NCBI GenBank assembly: GCA_026991885.1
Contig: JALXAQ010000261.1
Location: 1 to 32,364, forward strand
Length of the DNA stretch: 32,364 nucleotides
Source of the DNA: Thiotrichaceae bacterium
GTDB taxonomy: Bacteria > Pseudomonadota > Gammaproteobacteria > Beggiatoales > Beggiatoaceae
Direction of reading: 5' to 3'
This document shows, in pieces, positions 25,125-32,364 of this stretch. The first letter of the stretch is position 1, and each line of letters starts with the position of its first letter. The position numbers were made by a program, and so were the translations under genes. The notes under the pieces were generated by a model. The model was not told the DNA's origin and did not search any database. It worked only from the letters and a program-made list of their open reading frames with translations.

Positions 25125-25751
25125 ATGTCTCTACGCCGTTTACCCGTTTATCTATTATTAGATTGTTCTTCATCTATGAAAGGGCAACCCATTGAACAAG
25201 TGAAACAAGGGCTGAGGGCTTTATTAGATGATTTAAGCGCTGAGCCGATGGCTATCGAAACCGTTTATTTGTCCGTTATTACATTTCATAATACCGCTCA
25301 ACAAATAATTCCATTAACGGAATTGATGGAATTTAAAGCACCACAGATTCAAGCCAGTGGTGCGACAGCATTAGGAGCCGCTTTGCGCTTATTAATAGAC
25401 TGTTTAGAAAAAGAAGTCCGCAAAAATACCGAAGAGCAAAAAGGAGATTGGAAGCCATTAGTCTTTTTGATGACCGATGGTATGCCCACAGATGCTTGGG
25501 AAAATGCCGCAGATGAGCTGAAAAAACAAAATATTGCCAATTTAATTGCTTTTGCGGCGGGCTCTAACGCGCTTGTTGCTAATTTAAAACGTATGACTGA
25601 GACTGTTTTAAAATCAGAAGAATTATCTCCGGGTGCGCTAAAAGCCTTTTTCCAATGGATGAGCCAATCTATTTTGCGTACTGGTGTGCAAGTCAGTGAC
25701 ATGCCCGTTGATTTGCCCCCGCCGCCGCCACAAATTCAAATTGTGCCGTGA
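25125..25751 (+). CDS. TerY-like von Willebrand factor A domain protein
   Basis: This 208-aa single-domain vWA protein has a complete metal-ion-dependent adhesion site: Asp13, Ser15, Ser17 in LLDCSSSM, Thr81 in SGATALG, and Asp118 in LMTDGMPTD. The order and length match TerY-type proteins. The last 15 residues are Pro-rich (PPPPPQIQIVP), a possible binding tail. AAAGGAG lies seven bases before ATG 25125. Its stop overlaps the start of a PP2C phosphatase by four bases (GTGA), the same pairing as in TerY-P modules. There the two work with a protein kinase, which is not evident here. It probably acts as a metal-dependent scaffold. Confidence 0.88.
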   Translation: MSLRRLPVYLLLDCSSSMKGQPIEQVKQGLRALLDDLSAEPMAIETVYLSVITFHNTAQQIIPLTELMEFKAPQIQASGATALGAALRLLIDCLEKEVRKNTEEQKGDWKPLVFLMTDGMPTDAWENAADELKKQNIANLIAFAAGSNALVANLKRMTETVLKSEELSPGALKAFFQWMSQSILRTGVQVSDMPVDLPPPPPQIQIVP

Positions 25752-26875
25752 TTGAAAAAAATACGTTACCTTCATGGACTTGGAAACCCTGCCAAGAGAG
25801 GGATTATGCCATGCAGAGCCAAACCTTAAATAATGGTTTTAAAATGATTGCAGCATGGGTGCGTGGCAAAAAACATAAACACGAGGGCAAAAATTGTGAA
25901 GATTGGTTTGAAATAGCCCAAAGTGGCGAATGGGGCATTATTGCAGTGTCAGACGGTGCCGGTTCTAAAATGTTTTCAAGAGAGGGGGCACAAGTCGCTT
26001 GTCAAGCGGCAGTCAATTATTTGGTCAACAAATTGCGAGAACATCAAATCAAACCGCGACAAAGTTGGACAACTGACACTTTTGCACGAAATCAAAAATG
26101 CCAATTTAAGGAACAAGATATTGAATTAACACAATTGTTTTTGCATGAAGCGATCAAAGTGGCTTATCAGGCGGTTAGTGAGAAAATACTTGACAATCGC
26201 TCACTCAGCCTCAACGATTTTTCGGCAACATTGCTATTGGCACTCCACACAAGCGTTAAATATAAGGCGGTTCCCTATAGTTTAGTCTTAGCCTGTCAAG
26301 TAGGCGATGGGCTGTCTGTTGCTATAAATAAAGCATTCACCTCTTTATTGGGGAGAGTAGAAAAAGACGGTTTTTATGGCGAAACGGAATTTTTAACATC
26401 TTCGCTCAGAAAATTGGAAAGGGATTACTTATCTGCCAAGACATTTCCTTTTTTTAGTCCGATGTTAGCACTGATGGTGATGACAGATGGCGTATCTGAT
26501 GATTATTTTCCGCCGCGTATGCTACATCTTTTCGGCGATTTAGTCCTAAATGGTATAATTCCGCTCGTACCCTCTGCCCTCACAAAAGCTCATAGAAAAT
26601 TGTTAAAGCAGAAAAAAGATGAGTATATCTTTGTGGAAGAACGTCTGACCGAAAACGGGGCAATTCCAACGCAGATTTGTTCAGTTTCCGAATATGCCAA
26701 AATTCTCAATCTGTCAATAGAAGAATTGATTGCAAGTCCGGGATTGTTAGCGGCAGGTGTCCCCCCTGAAATTAAGGAATGTGATTTAACGCCAGAAAGT
26801 CGCCTACAAGTTTGGTTAGATAGTTACCATGTTAGGGGCTCTTTTGATGATCGGACCTTGGTTGTCGTTTTTTGA
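25748..26875 (+). CDS. PP2C-family serine/threonine phosphatase
   Basis: This 375-aa protein has PP2C metal-binding motifs: NCEDWFEIA (about 50-58), GIIAVSDGAGSKMFSREGA (about 64-82), QVGDGLSVAI, LMVMTDGVSDDYFPP, and the terminal DDRTLVVVF. It would remove phosphate from Ser/Thr residues with Mn or Mg. The GTG start overlaps the vWA stop by four bases. An alternative ATG at 25811 has a purine-rich site before it and would shorten the N-terminus by 21 residues. An insert of about 80 residues before the last motif (about 285-360) is longer than in minimal PP2Cs. It makes a two-gene unit with the vWA protein. Confidence 0.87.
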   Translation: MIEKNTLPSWTWKPCQERDYAMQSQTLNNGFKMIAAWVRGKKHKHEGKNCEDWFEIAQSGEWGIIAVSDGAGSKMFSREGAQVACQAAVNYLVNKLREHQIKPRQSWTTDTFARNQKCQFKEQDIELTQLFLHEAIKVAYQAVSEKILDNRSLSLNDFSATLLLALHTSVKYKAVPYSLVLACQVGDGLSVAINKAFTSLLGRVEKDGFYGETEFLTSSLRKLERDYLSAKTFPFFSPMLALMVMTDGVSDDYFPPRMLHLFGDLVLNGIIPLVPSALTKAHRKLLKQKKDEYIFVEERLTENGAIPTQICSVSEYAKILNLSIEELIASPGLLAAGVPPEIKECDLTPESRLQVWLDSYHVRGSFDDRTLVVVF

Positions 26876-26965
26876 TTTACCATATCGTCATCAATGGTAA
26901 AAGTCTCAAATTTACGATTGCTGATCCGATGATTAACTTGGCTTATTTATATGGTATCTTGATAG

Positions 26966-27097
26966 TTAAGTGATTATCTGGACATATACTCGCTCAAAAA
27001 GGGCTATCTGCTGATTTATGATTTTAACAAAGGCAAAAGCTACAAAGAGGAATTGATTCCATTTCAGGATAAAGAGATTTTTGCTGTGTGGGTATGA
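26966..27097 (+). pseudogene. 3' fragment of a DUF1703/AAA-ATPase-like gene
   Basis: An open stretch without a start ends ...KKGYLLIYDFNKGKSYKEEL, then KEIFAVWV and a stop. I recognise GYL(I/L)xFDFxK..K.YKEE..DGK.IF.VWV as the C-terminus of PD-(D/E)XK-associated AAA-ATPase-like proteins. The upstream part of the gene is gone (TAG at 26963). The 372-bp gap 26876-27247 otherwise contains this remnant, a palindrome and a 28-codon frame (27127-27213, MAGFWKLFFG..) that runs into the palindrome and looks truncated. Confidence 0.5.
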
Positions 27098-27170
27098 AAA
27101 GAAGAAGAATCATAGGGCGGCAAATCATGGCAGGTTTTTGGAAATTATTTTTCGGAAAAACTATAAAAGA

Positions 27171-27190
27171 GTCCAAGATAAATCTTGGAC
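27171..27190. repeat. GTCCAAGAT palindrome (copy 7)
   Basis: GTCCAAGAT-AA-ATCTTGGAC followed by TCC, 57 bp before the chosen start of the first histidine kinase. A TTG inside it opens an in-frame extension of that gene that I reject. Confidence 0.9.
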
Positions 27191-27247
27191 TCCAAAATGC
27201 CATCAGGTTGTGACTCAGTTTTTTCAAATTACAAAATAGGTAAAAAA

Positions 27248-29119
27248 ATGTCAATTTCAAAAAAAAACCTGAATAGGATTAATCTCACAAACAGAGAGCC
27301 TTATGTTAATCCCCGTTTGCCACAGCTGTTTGTCTTACTCGTCATTGCTATTTGTGTGTTGCCATTTTTACTCAATTTAATGGGGATCGATTTTGGCAGC
27401 GAAAAGCATGATCCAAATGCCAATCTCTCTCTTCGCGGTGCATTTGAGCATACTATTTTAGAATGGACTGGTTTTTGTATTGCCTTATGCACTGCCATTT
27501 TGGCATTGAGTACCCGTCATTTGAGCACGCAGATCATTGGCATCGCTTTATTTTTTGCGGGCTGCATGGACGCATTTCATACGCTAGCAGTGGCGAATAA
27601 CCACAATATGATCCCATTCAGTTGGGCTATTTCCCGACTTTTCGATGCACTGATTATGATTGTTGTGCTAGGATTCTTTTTAGTAAAAGATGTTAATAAA
27701 GTTGATGCCAATTTAAAAATTGGTGTGAGTTTCCTCTTTGGCTTGCTCGCTTATGCGATTATGACTCTGCCTTATGATGTAGCACCCTTGTTTCTATTTA
27801 TTTTTGCGGGTTTGATCGTTTACCCAGCTTTTTATAAACGCTATCCTAGCCTTTTTTCTCACGCGCTTCTTATCAGCGTTATTCCAGAGATTGCCGTCGA
27901 ACTCTACATGGCCTTTGGTTCCACAACACTTTTTGATAAGAATTTTAATATTGCCCATTTTCTCCAAATTATGACTTACTTAGTTCCATTTGTGGGACTT
28001 TGTTTAGATTATGTTCGTACCAATGTCAGCTTACAAGAGGCCAGTCAATTTAACAAAACAATTCTCACGGTTGCCCCCTTGGGGATCGCAAGCTATCGTT
28101 CTGACGGGCAATGCGTTTCCGCTAATGAAACAATAGGCACTATGATAGGCACCGAGCAAATGTTGAGTCAAAATTTTCGCGAGATTAAATTTTTTAAGCA
28201 AAATGCAGCCCTACTTGCCGATGCAGAGGAGACTCTCTCGACTGGTGTTGAGAAAAAACGAGAAGTTCAGCTTGGCAAGGTGCTTTACATTGAGTGTTAC
28301 TTGAGTCGGTTCATCATCAATGACGAATTTCATCTGCTATTGATGATCCATGACATCAGCAATCGTAAACAGGCGGAAAAAGCACTTATTGATGAACGCG
28401 CCTCTTTCGCCGCAGATCGAATGAAAGACTCATTTTTTGCTACCATGAACCATGAATTACGCACTCCCCTCAGTGCTATCCTAACAATGTCTGATTTATT
28501 GCAAGATGGCATACATGGGTCACTTAAGGAGGAACAATTAAAAGCAATCAAGTTGATTAATAGCAGTGGTAGCCACTTATTGTCTTTAATAAACGACATC
28601 CTTGCTTTGTCCCAGTTTGAAGCGGGAAAAATGAAATTGAATATTAAGCCAATTCAAATAGATAAGATATGCCAAGACAGTTTACAATTTGTTAGTGAGG
28701 CTGCGAAGAAAAAGCAAATTAAACTGTTTAGAGCCGATGAGGGAGTTGTGACAATTCTACAAGCTGATGAGTGGGGGTTAAAGCAAATTTTGCTCAATTT
28801 ATTGACAAATGCCATCAAGTTTACGCCAAAAGGGGGAGAAATTCGGCTAGAAATCACAGGCGATGAGGGGGTAGCACAAATAAGTGTTATAGATACTGGT
28901 ATTGGTATCCCAGAAGATAAGTTTGAGTATTTATTTCAGCCCTTTGTACAACTTGACAGTAGCCTTTCTCGTCAGTATGAAGGAACAGGATTGGGTTTGT
29001 CCTTAATTTACAAGCTAACAAAGTTGCATGGTGGTAGCGTCAATGTCGAAAGCGAAATCGGTAAAGGGAGCCGTTTTACGATTTCGCTACCTTGGCATTT
29101 GAATAATGAAGAATTATAA
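27248..29119 (+). CDS. Membrane sensor histidine kinase (MASE3-like, PAS)
   Basis: This is a 623-aa sensor. The N-terminal 260 residues hold about seven hydrophobic helices with HTILEWTGF, FFAGCMDAFHTLA and FSWAISRLFDAL, which resemble the MASE3 membrane sensor. A PAS-like domain follows (about 265-375, from FNKTILTVAPLGIASY). The HisKA domain has the phospho-acceptor His402 in MNHELRTPL. The HATPase domain (about 505-615) has NLLTNAIKF, DTGIGIP and GTGLGLSL. There is no receiver domain. ATG 27248 (AGG seven bases upstream) is preferred to the TTG at 27185 inside a repeat. The stop lies 14 bp inside the next kinase gene, so the two are coupled and likely feed the same pathway. Confidence 0.92.
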   Translation: MSISKKNLNRINLTNREPYVNPRLPQLFVLLVIAICVLPFLLNLMGIDFGSEKHDPNANLSLRGAFEHTILEWTGFCIALCTAILALSTRHLSTQIIGIALFFAGCMDAFHTLAVANNHNMIPFSWAISRLFDALIMIVVLGFFLVKDVNKVDANLKIGVSFLFGLLAYAIMTLPYDVAPLFLFIFAGLIVYPAFYKRYPSLFSHALLISVIPEIAVELYMAFGSTTLFDKNFNIAHFLQIMTYLVPFVGLCLDYVRTNVSLQEASQFNKTILTVAPLGIASYRSDGQCVSANETIGTMIGTEQMLSQNFREIKFFKQNAALLADAEETLSTGVEKKREVQLGKVLYIECYLSRFIINDEFHLLLMIHDISNRKQAEKALIDERASFAADRMKDSFFATMNHELRTPLSAILTMSDLLQDGIHGSLKEEQLKAIKLINSSGSHLLSLINDILALSQFEAGKMKLNIKPIQIDKICQDSLQFVSEAAKKKQIKLFRADEGVVTILQADEWGLKQILLNLLTNAIKFTPKGGEIRLEITGDEGVAQISVIDTGIGIPEDKFEYLFQPFVQLDSSLSRQYEGTGLGLSLIYKLTKLHGGSVNVESEIGKGSRFTISLPWHLNNEEL

Positions 29120-31976
29120 CTTAAAAATCATCATTTTATCGTCCGCCATTCTAACAACTGCGGTTTGTGTACTGTCAGTCATTCTCGTTTGGCTACTTTA
29201 TGAGACGGCTTTTGAAGGGCAACAAGAACGTTTGGTGGAAACCGCGCAAAGCGAGGCGCGGCTTATTGAGGCTATCGCCCATTTTTATGCCAAACACAAT
29301 CCCTGCGATCTGCCTGGCGGCACATTTGCGGTCACACTGAGCCAAATTATTGATGCTCACGAACATTACAAAGGTTTTGGCGAAACAGGGGAATTTACCT
29401 TAGCCCGACGTGAGGAGGATCAAATCGTGTTTCTTTTGAGGCACCGCCATTTTGACTTGGAAAATCCACAGCCTATTCCATTTGATTCGGAGCTAGCCGA
29501 GCCCATGCGTAAAGCCCTTTTGGGTCAATCTGGCACTATGATTGGATTGGATTATCGGAGGGAGTGGGTGCTCGCTGCTTATGAACCGGTGCCCATTTTA
29601 AATCTCGGCATTGTTGCCAAAATCGATATGGCTGAGATCCGTGCCCCTTTTATCAGAATGGGGTGGATTGCAATGGCAATCACTCTTTTGATCATAGTCG
29701 TCGCTGTCTGGGCGTTTCTCCGTATCGTCGATCCGATCATCATCCGAATGATAAAAACTAAAACCTACTTGCAGACGATTTTGGAACACTCTAATCAATT
29801 GACAGAACGTTTCTCTAGCATTGTAGACTCATTGCCCGTTATTCCCTATACCTGCAAAAGAGAAGAATATTTTGCAGCCACTTACGTGGGTAAGAACATT
29901 AAAGAAGTGACAGGTTATGAGCCTGAAGACTTTGTTTCAGACGCTTCTTTTTGGGCTAACAATATTCATCCTGATGATGTTGAAAGGGTGTTTAAAAATA
30001 TTCAAGCGGAATACCATGAGTATCGTTTTAAAATTGCCAATGGCAGTTACAAATGGTTTGGTGACACGGTACGTTTAATCAAAGAGGCAGATGGGCGCAT
30101 CACACATAGGGCGGGCGTTTTGCAAGACATCACCGAACGCAAAATGGCCGAGGAAAAATTGCGTGATAACGAAACACGTCTCAGCGCGATTCTTGAGAAT
30201 ATGGTGGACGGTGTGATCACGATTGATGAGAATGGTATCATTGAGTCCTTTAATCCTGCGGCTGAGCATCTTTTTGGCTACTCTGCCGATCAAGTGCTTG
30301 GAAAAAACCTCAATATCTTAATGCCTGAGTCTTACCGCAGCGAACATTGCCTAGAACGCTACAAAGTTACCAGTGTTGCTAAAATTATTGGGGCTGGCAA
30401 AGAACTTGTTGGACAACACAAGAACGGTTCAATTTTTCCGATTGAACTCGCTGTCAGCAGCATACGACTGGATAATCGTTTAAAGTTTGTCGGCATTGTC
30501 CGTAATATCACTGAGCGCAAGCAGGCTGAACATTTACAAAAAGAATATAGTCAAACGCTAGAAAGTGAAGTCATTGAAAGAACTCAAGAACTTCGTGAAG
30601 CGAGAGAAGCCGCAGAAATGGCAAACAGGGCTAAAAGCGTCTTTATCGCTACGATGAGCCATGAATTGCGAACGCCGCTGAATGGCATTTTGGGATACGC
30701 CCAAATTCTCAAAATGGACTCTTCTCTTGGTAGCGATCAACAAGACGGTATCAAGATTATTGAACAAAGTGGTAAACATTTATTAACGCTGCTCAACGAT
30801 ATACTTGATCTCGCCAAAATCGAAGCCGGTAAAATCGAACTCAACAAAAGTAATTTCCATTTCAGGGCTTTATTGAGAGAAATCAGTGAAATGGTTCGCA
30901 TTCGTGCCGAGCATAAAGATATTTTTTTAATTTATGAGCCATATTCATCGTTACCTAGTTGTGTTTATGGCGATGAAAAACGTTTGCGTCAGGTGCTGAT
31001 TAATCTACTTGGCAACGCGGTTAAATTTACAGATAAGGGGGGGGTTCGTTTCAAAGTGGGTGTGCTAGCTAATCAGAAAATGCGTTTTCAAATAGAGGAT
31101 ACCGGCGTTGGTATTGCCCCTGAACAATTACAAAAGATTTTTAATCCCTTTCAACAGGTGGGTGAAAAAAAACGTCAAGCGGAAGGGACGGGTTTAGGGC
31201 TCGCCATTAGTCGCCACTTAATTGAATTGATGGGCAGCCAACTACAAGTCACCAGCCAATTGGGTGAAGGTAGCACTTTCTGGTTTGAGTTAGATTTGCC
31301 AGAAGTTTTTAATTTTAAAAAAGAAATTAACAATAACCCAACAAGGTGGAAAATTATCGGTATCAAAAACGAAAAACCCACTTTGTTAATCGTGGATCCT
31401 CAATCAAATAATCGGGCGATATTGGTAGATTTATTGTCGCCTTTGGGTTTTAAGATCATCGAAGCCAGTGATGGGCGTGAGGCTTTAGCCAAAGCACTTG
31501 AATTTCAACCTCAAGCCATTTTGACCGATTTGTTTATGCCAGAGATGGATGGTTTTGAATTAACCCGTCAAATTCGGCAATCGCTAAAAGACATTGTTGT
31601 GATAGCTATCTCAGCGAGTGTGTTTGAAGAAGATCAGCAAAAAAGTTTAGCGGCGGGCTGTCATGATTTTCTGCCCAAACCTATCAATGCCAAACAATTG
31701 TTTGAGCAATTGCAACGGCATTTAGTCATAGAATGGATTTATGAAGAGATGCCATCCCTTATCGCTAGCCAAGCACCTTTGGTGCCACCGCCGCAAGAAA
31801 CTGTGATTAGTCTGTATGAATTGGCTATGGGTGGGGATGTCAGGGCGGTTGAGGAACGGGTGAGCCAGTTAACGGATGAGCAATTTGCGCCATTTGTTGC
31901 GAAAATGCAAGACTTTATTAATAATCTTCAAGTGGATGATATGTGTGATTGGTTGGAGAGTTATAAAACAGCTTAA
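29106..31976 (+). CDS. Hybrid sensor histidine kinase (Cache-like, PAS-PAS, HisKA, HATPase, REC)
   Basis: This is a 956-aa protein. Transmembrane segments near 7-29 and 185-205 enclose a periplasmic Cache-like sensor (GETGEFTLARRE, WVLAAYEPVPILNLGIVAKID). Two PAS domains follow (about 245-345 and 355-475), each ending in ITERK. HisKA has His519 in MSHELRTPLNG, and HATPase (about 620-735) has NLLGNAVKF, DTGVGIAP and GTGLGLAIS. The receiver (about 757-880) has phospho-acceptor Asp808 in LTDLFMPEMDG and Lys in PKPI, but the usual acidic pair DD is Asp764-Pro765 (LIVDPQSNN). The last 75 residues are helical. It overlaps the previous kinase by 14 bp. Its stop codon lies in the first unit of the tandem array. 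Confidence 0.92.
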   Translation: MKNYNLKIIILSSAILTTAVCVLSVILVWLLYETAFEGQQERLVETAQSEARLIEAIAHFYAKHNPCDLPGGTFAVTLSQIIDAHEHYKGFGETGEFTLARREEDQIVFLLRHRHFDLENPQPIPFDSELAEPMRKALLGQSGTMIGLDYRREWVLAAYEPVPILNLGIVAKIDMAEIRAPFIRMGWIAMAITLLIIVVAVWAFLRIVDPIIIRMIKTKTYLQTILEHSNQLTERFSSIVDSLPVIPYTCKREEYFAATYVGKNIKEVTGYEPEDFVSDASFWANNIHPDDVERVFKNIQAEYHEYRFKIANGSYKWFGDTVRLIKEADGRITHRAGVLQDITERKMAEEKLRDNETRLSAILENMVDGVITIDENGIIESFNPAAEHLFGYSADQVLGKNLNILMPESYRSEHCLERYKVTSVAKIIGAGKELVGQHKNGSIFPIELAVSSIRLDNRLKFVGIVRNITERKQAEHLQKEYSQTLESEVIERTQELREAREAAEMANRAKSVFIATMSHELRTPLNGILGYAQILKMDSSLGSDQQDGIKIIEQSGKHLLTLLNDILDLAKIEAGKIELNKSNFHFRALLREISEMVRIRAEHKDIFLIYEPYSSLPSCVYGDEKRLRQVLINLLGNAVKFTDKGGVRFKVGVLANQKMRFQIEDTGVGIAPEQLQKIFNPFQQVGEKKRQAEGTGLGLAISRHLIELMGSQLQVTSQLGEGSTFWFELDLPEVFNFKKEINNNPTRWKIIGIKNEKPTLLIVDPQSNNRAILVDLLSPLGFKIIEASDGREALAKALEFQPQAILTDLFMPEMDGFELTRQIRQSLKDIVVIAISASVFEEDQQKSLAAGCHDFLPKPINAKQLFEQLQRHLVIEWIYEEMPSLIASQAPLVPPPQETVISLYELAMGGDVRAVEERVSQLTDEQFAPFVAKMQDFINNLQVDDMCDWLESYKTA

Positions 31977-32364
31977 CTACTGGGATTATTTTTTAGCAGG
32001 GATAAGTCAAAACACTTAACTACTGGGATTTTTTTTTAGCAGGGATAAGTCAAAACACTTAACTACTGGGATTTTTTTTTAGCAGGGATAAGTCAAAAGC
32101 TTAACTACAGGGATTATATATTAGCAGGGATAAGTCAAAAGCTTAACTACTGGGATTAGATTTTAGCAGGGATTTGTCAAAACACTTAACTACAGGGATT
32201 ATATATTAGCAGGGATAAGTCAAAACACTTAACTACTGGGATTATATATTAGCAGGGATAAGTCAAAAGCTTAACTACTGGGATTAGATTTTAGCAGGGA
32301 TTTGTCAAAACACTTAACTACAGGGATTATATATTAGCAGGGATAAGTCAAAACACTTAACTAC
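31973..32364. repeat. 42/43-bp tandem repeat array at the right edge
   Basis: Anchored on TTAACTAC, units begin at 31973, 32016, 32059, 32101, 32143, 32186, 32229, 32271, 32314 and 32357 (cut by the edge). The conserved parts are TTAACTAC(TG/AG)GGATT and TTAGCAGGGAT followed by AAGTCAAAA or TTGTCAAAA. The middle 6-8 bases vary between T-rich, ATATAT and AGATTT types. Each unit also looks like two diverged halves (CTGGGATT and GCAGGGAT). Variable parts are too short to be CRISPR spacers. No gene is present, and every frame is stopped often. Confidence 0.95.

Noticed and set aside
27127..27213. 28-codon frame MAGFWKLFFG..
   Set aside because: Too short, runs into a dispersed palindrome, and has no clear family. 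At most it is a truncated gene start.
27185..27247. N-terminal extension of the first histidine kinase from TTG 27185
   Set aside because: The extension is encoded by the GTCCAAGAT palindrome and has no ribosome-binding site. ATG 27248 is better placed.
31973..32364. CRISPR array
   Set aside because: Units are 42-43 bp with only 6-8 variable bases, and the variable parts recur in a fixed order. There are no unique spacers and no cas genes.

Overview
The window looks like a chromosomal contig from a sulfur-oxidising gammaproteobacterium of the Thiotrichales type (Beggiatoa, Thioploca or Thiomargarita relatives). The reasons are gammaproteobacterial housekeeping clusters (thrS-infC-rpmI-rplT, pheS, pheT-ihfA-merR, tyrA-aroA-cmk-rpsA-ihfB-lapB), a flavocytochrome c sulfide dehydrogenase pair (fccA/fccB), moderately AT-rich DNA, and a heavy load of dispersed palindromes, heptamer tandem repeats and small toxin-antitoxin loci. 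The genus assignment is inference; the gene content is read from the sequence.

Layout. 1-733: repeat-rich DNA, an internally deleted PIN-domain gene and its small partner. 769-3467: a DUF2333 membrane protein, then pstB-phoU behind a near-consensus Pho box. 3487-4033: a palindromic repeat, a promoter and panD. 4112-7308: tRNA-Val(GAC), a terminator, then thrS-infC-rpmI-rplT; infC most likely starts at an AUC codon. 7373-9692: an accessory insert (vapBC-like pair, a partial duplicate of the rplT 3' end, a GHKL ATPase-like protein and a lipoprotein) separating rplT from pheS. 10046-17636: pheS, then a complete tyrA-aroA-zinc ribbon-cmk-rpsA-ihfB-lapB block. 17683-20676: pheT-ihfA-merR. The second cluster therefore lies inside the ancestral pheST operon. 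20781-21134: erpA. 21201-22757 (minus strand): fccA-fccB. 22758-23481: AT-rich regulatory and repeat DNA with a complete MITE-like element. 23482-26875: a Pif1-like helicase with an extra N-terminal domain, a TerY-like vWA protein and a PP2C phosphatase. 26876-27247: a gene remnant and a palindrome. 27248-31976: two overlapping membrane sensor histidine kinases, the second a hybrid. 31973-32364: a 42/43-bp tandem array that runs off the end, probably the reason the contig stops.

How the genes work together. Most of the window is translation and nucleoid housekeeping (two aminoacyl-tRNA synthetases, IF3, L35, L20, S1, both IHF subunits) with aromatic amino-acid and nucleotide synthesis. FccAB feeds electrons from periplasmic sulfide to cytochromes, ErpA supports Fe-S cluster delivery, PstB/PhoU belong to phosphate control, and the right-hand end is a signalling region.

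The most unusual observations are: (i) four genes (tyrA, rpsA, ihfB and the helicase) whose start codon is the last three bases of a heptamer repeat array kept in 7-nt register; (ii) the nested housekeeping operons; (iii) dispersed palindromes that encode the C-terminal tails of AroA and Cmk; (iv) an rplT-tail duplication bracketing vapBC; and (v) the helicase/vWA/phosphatase group.
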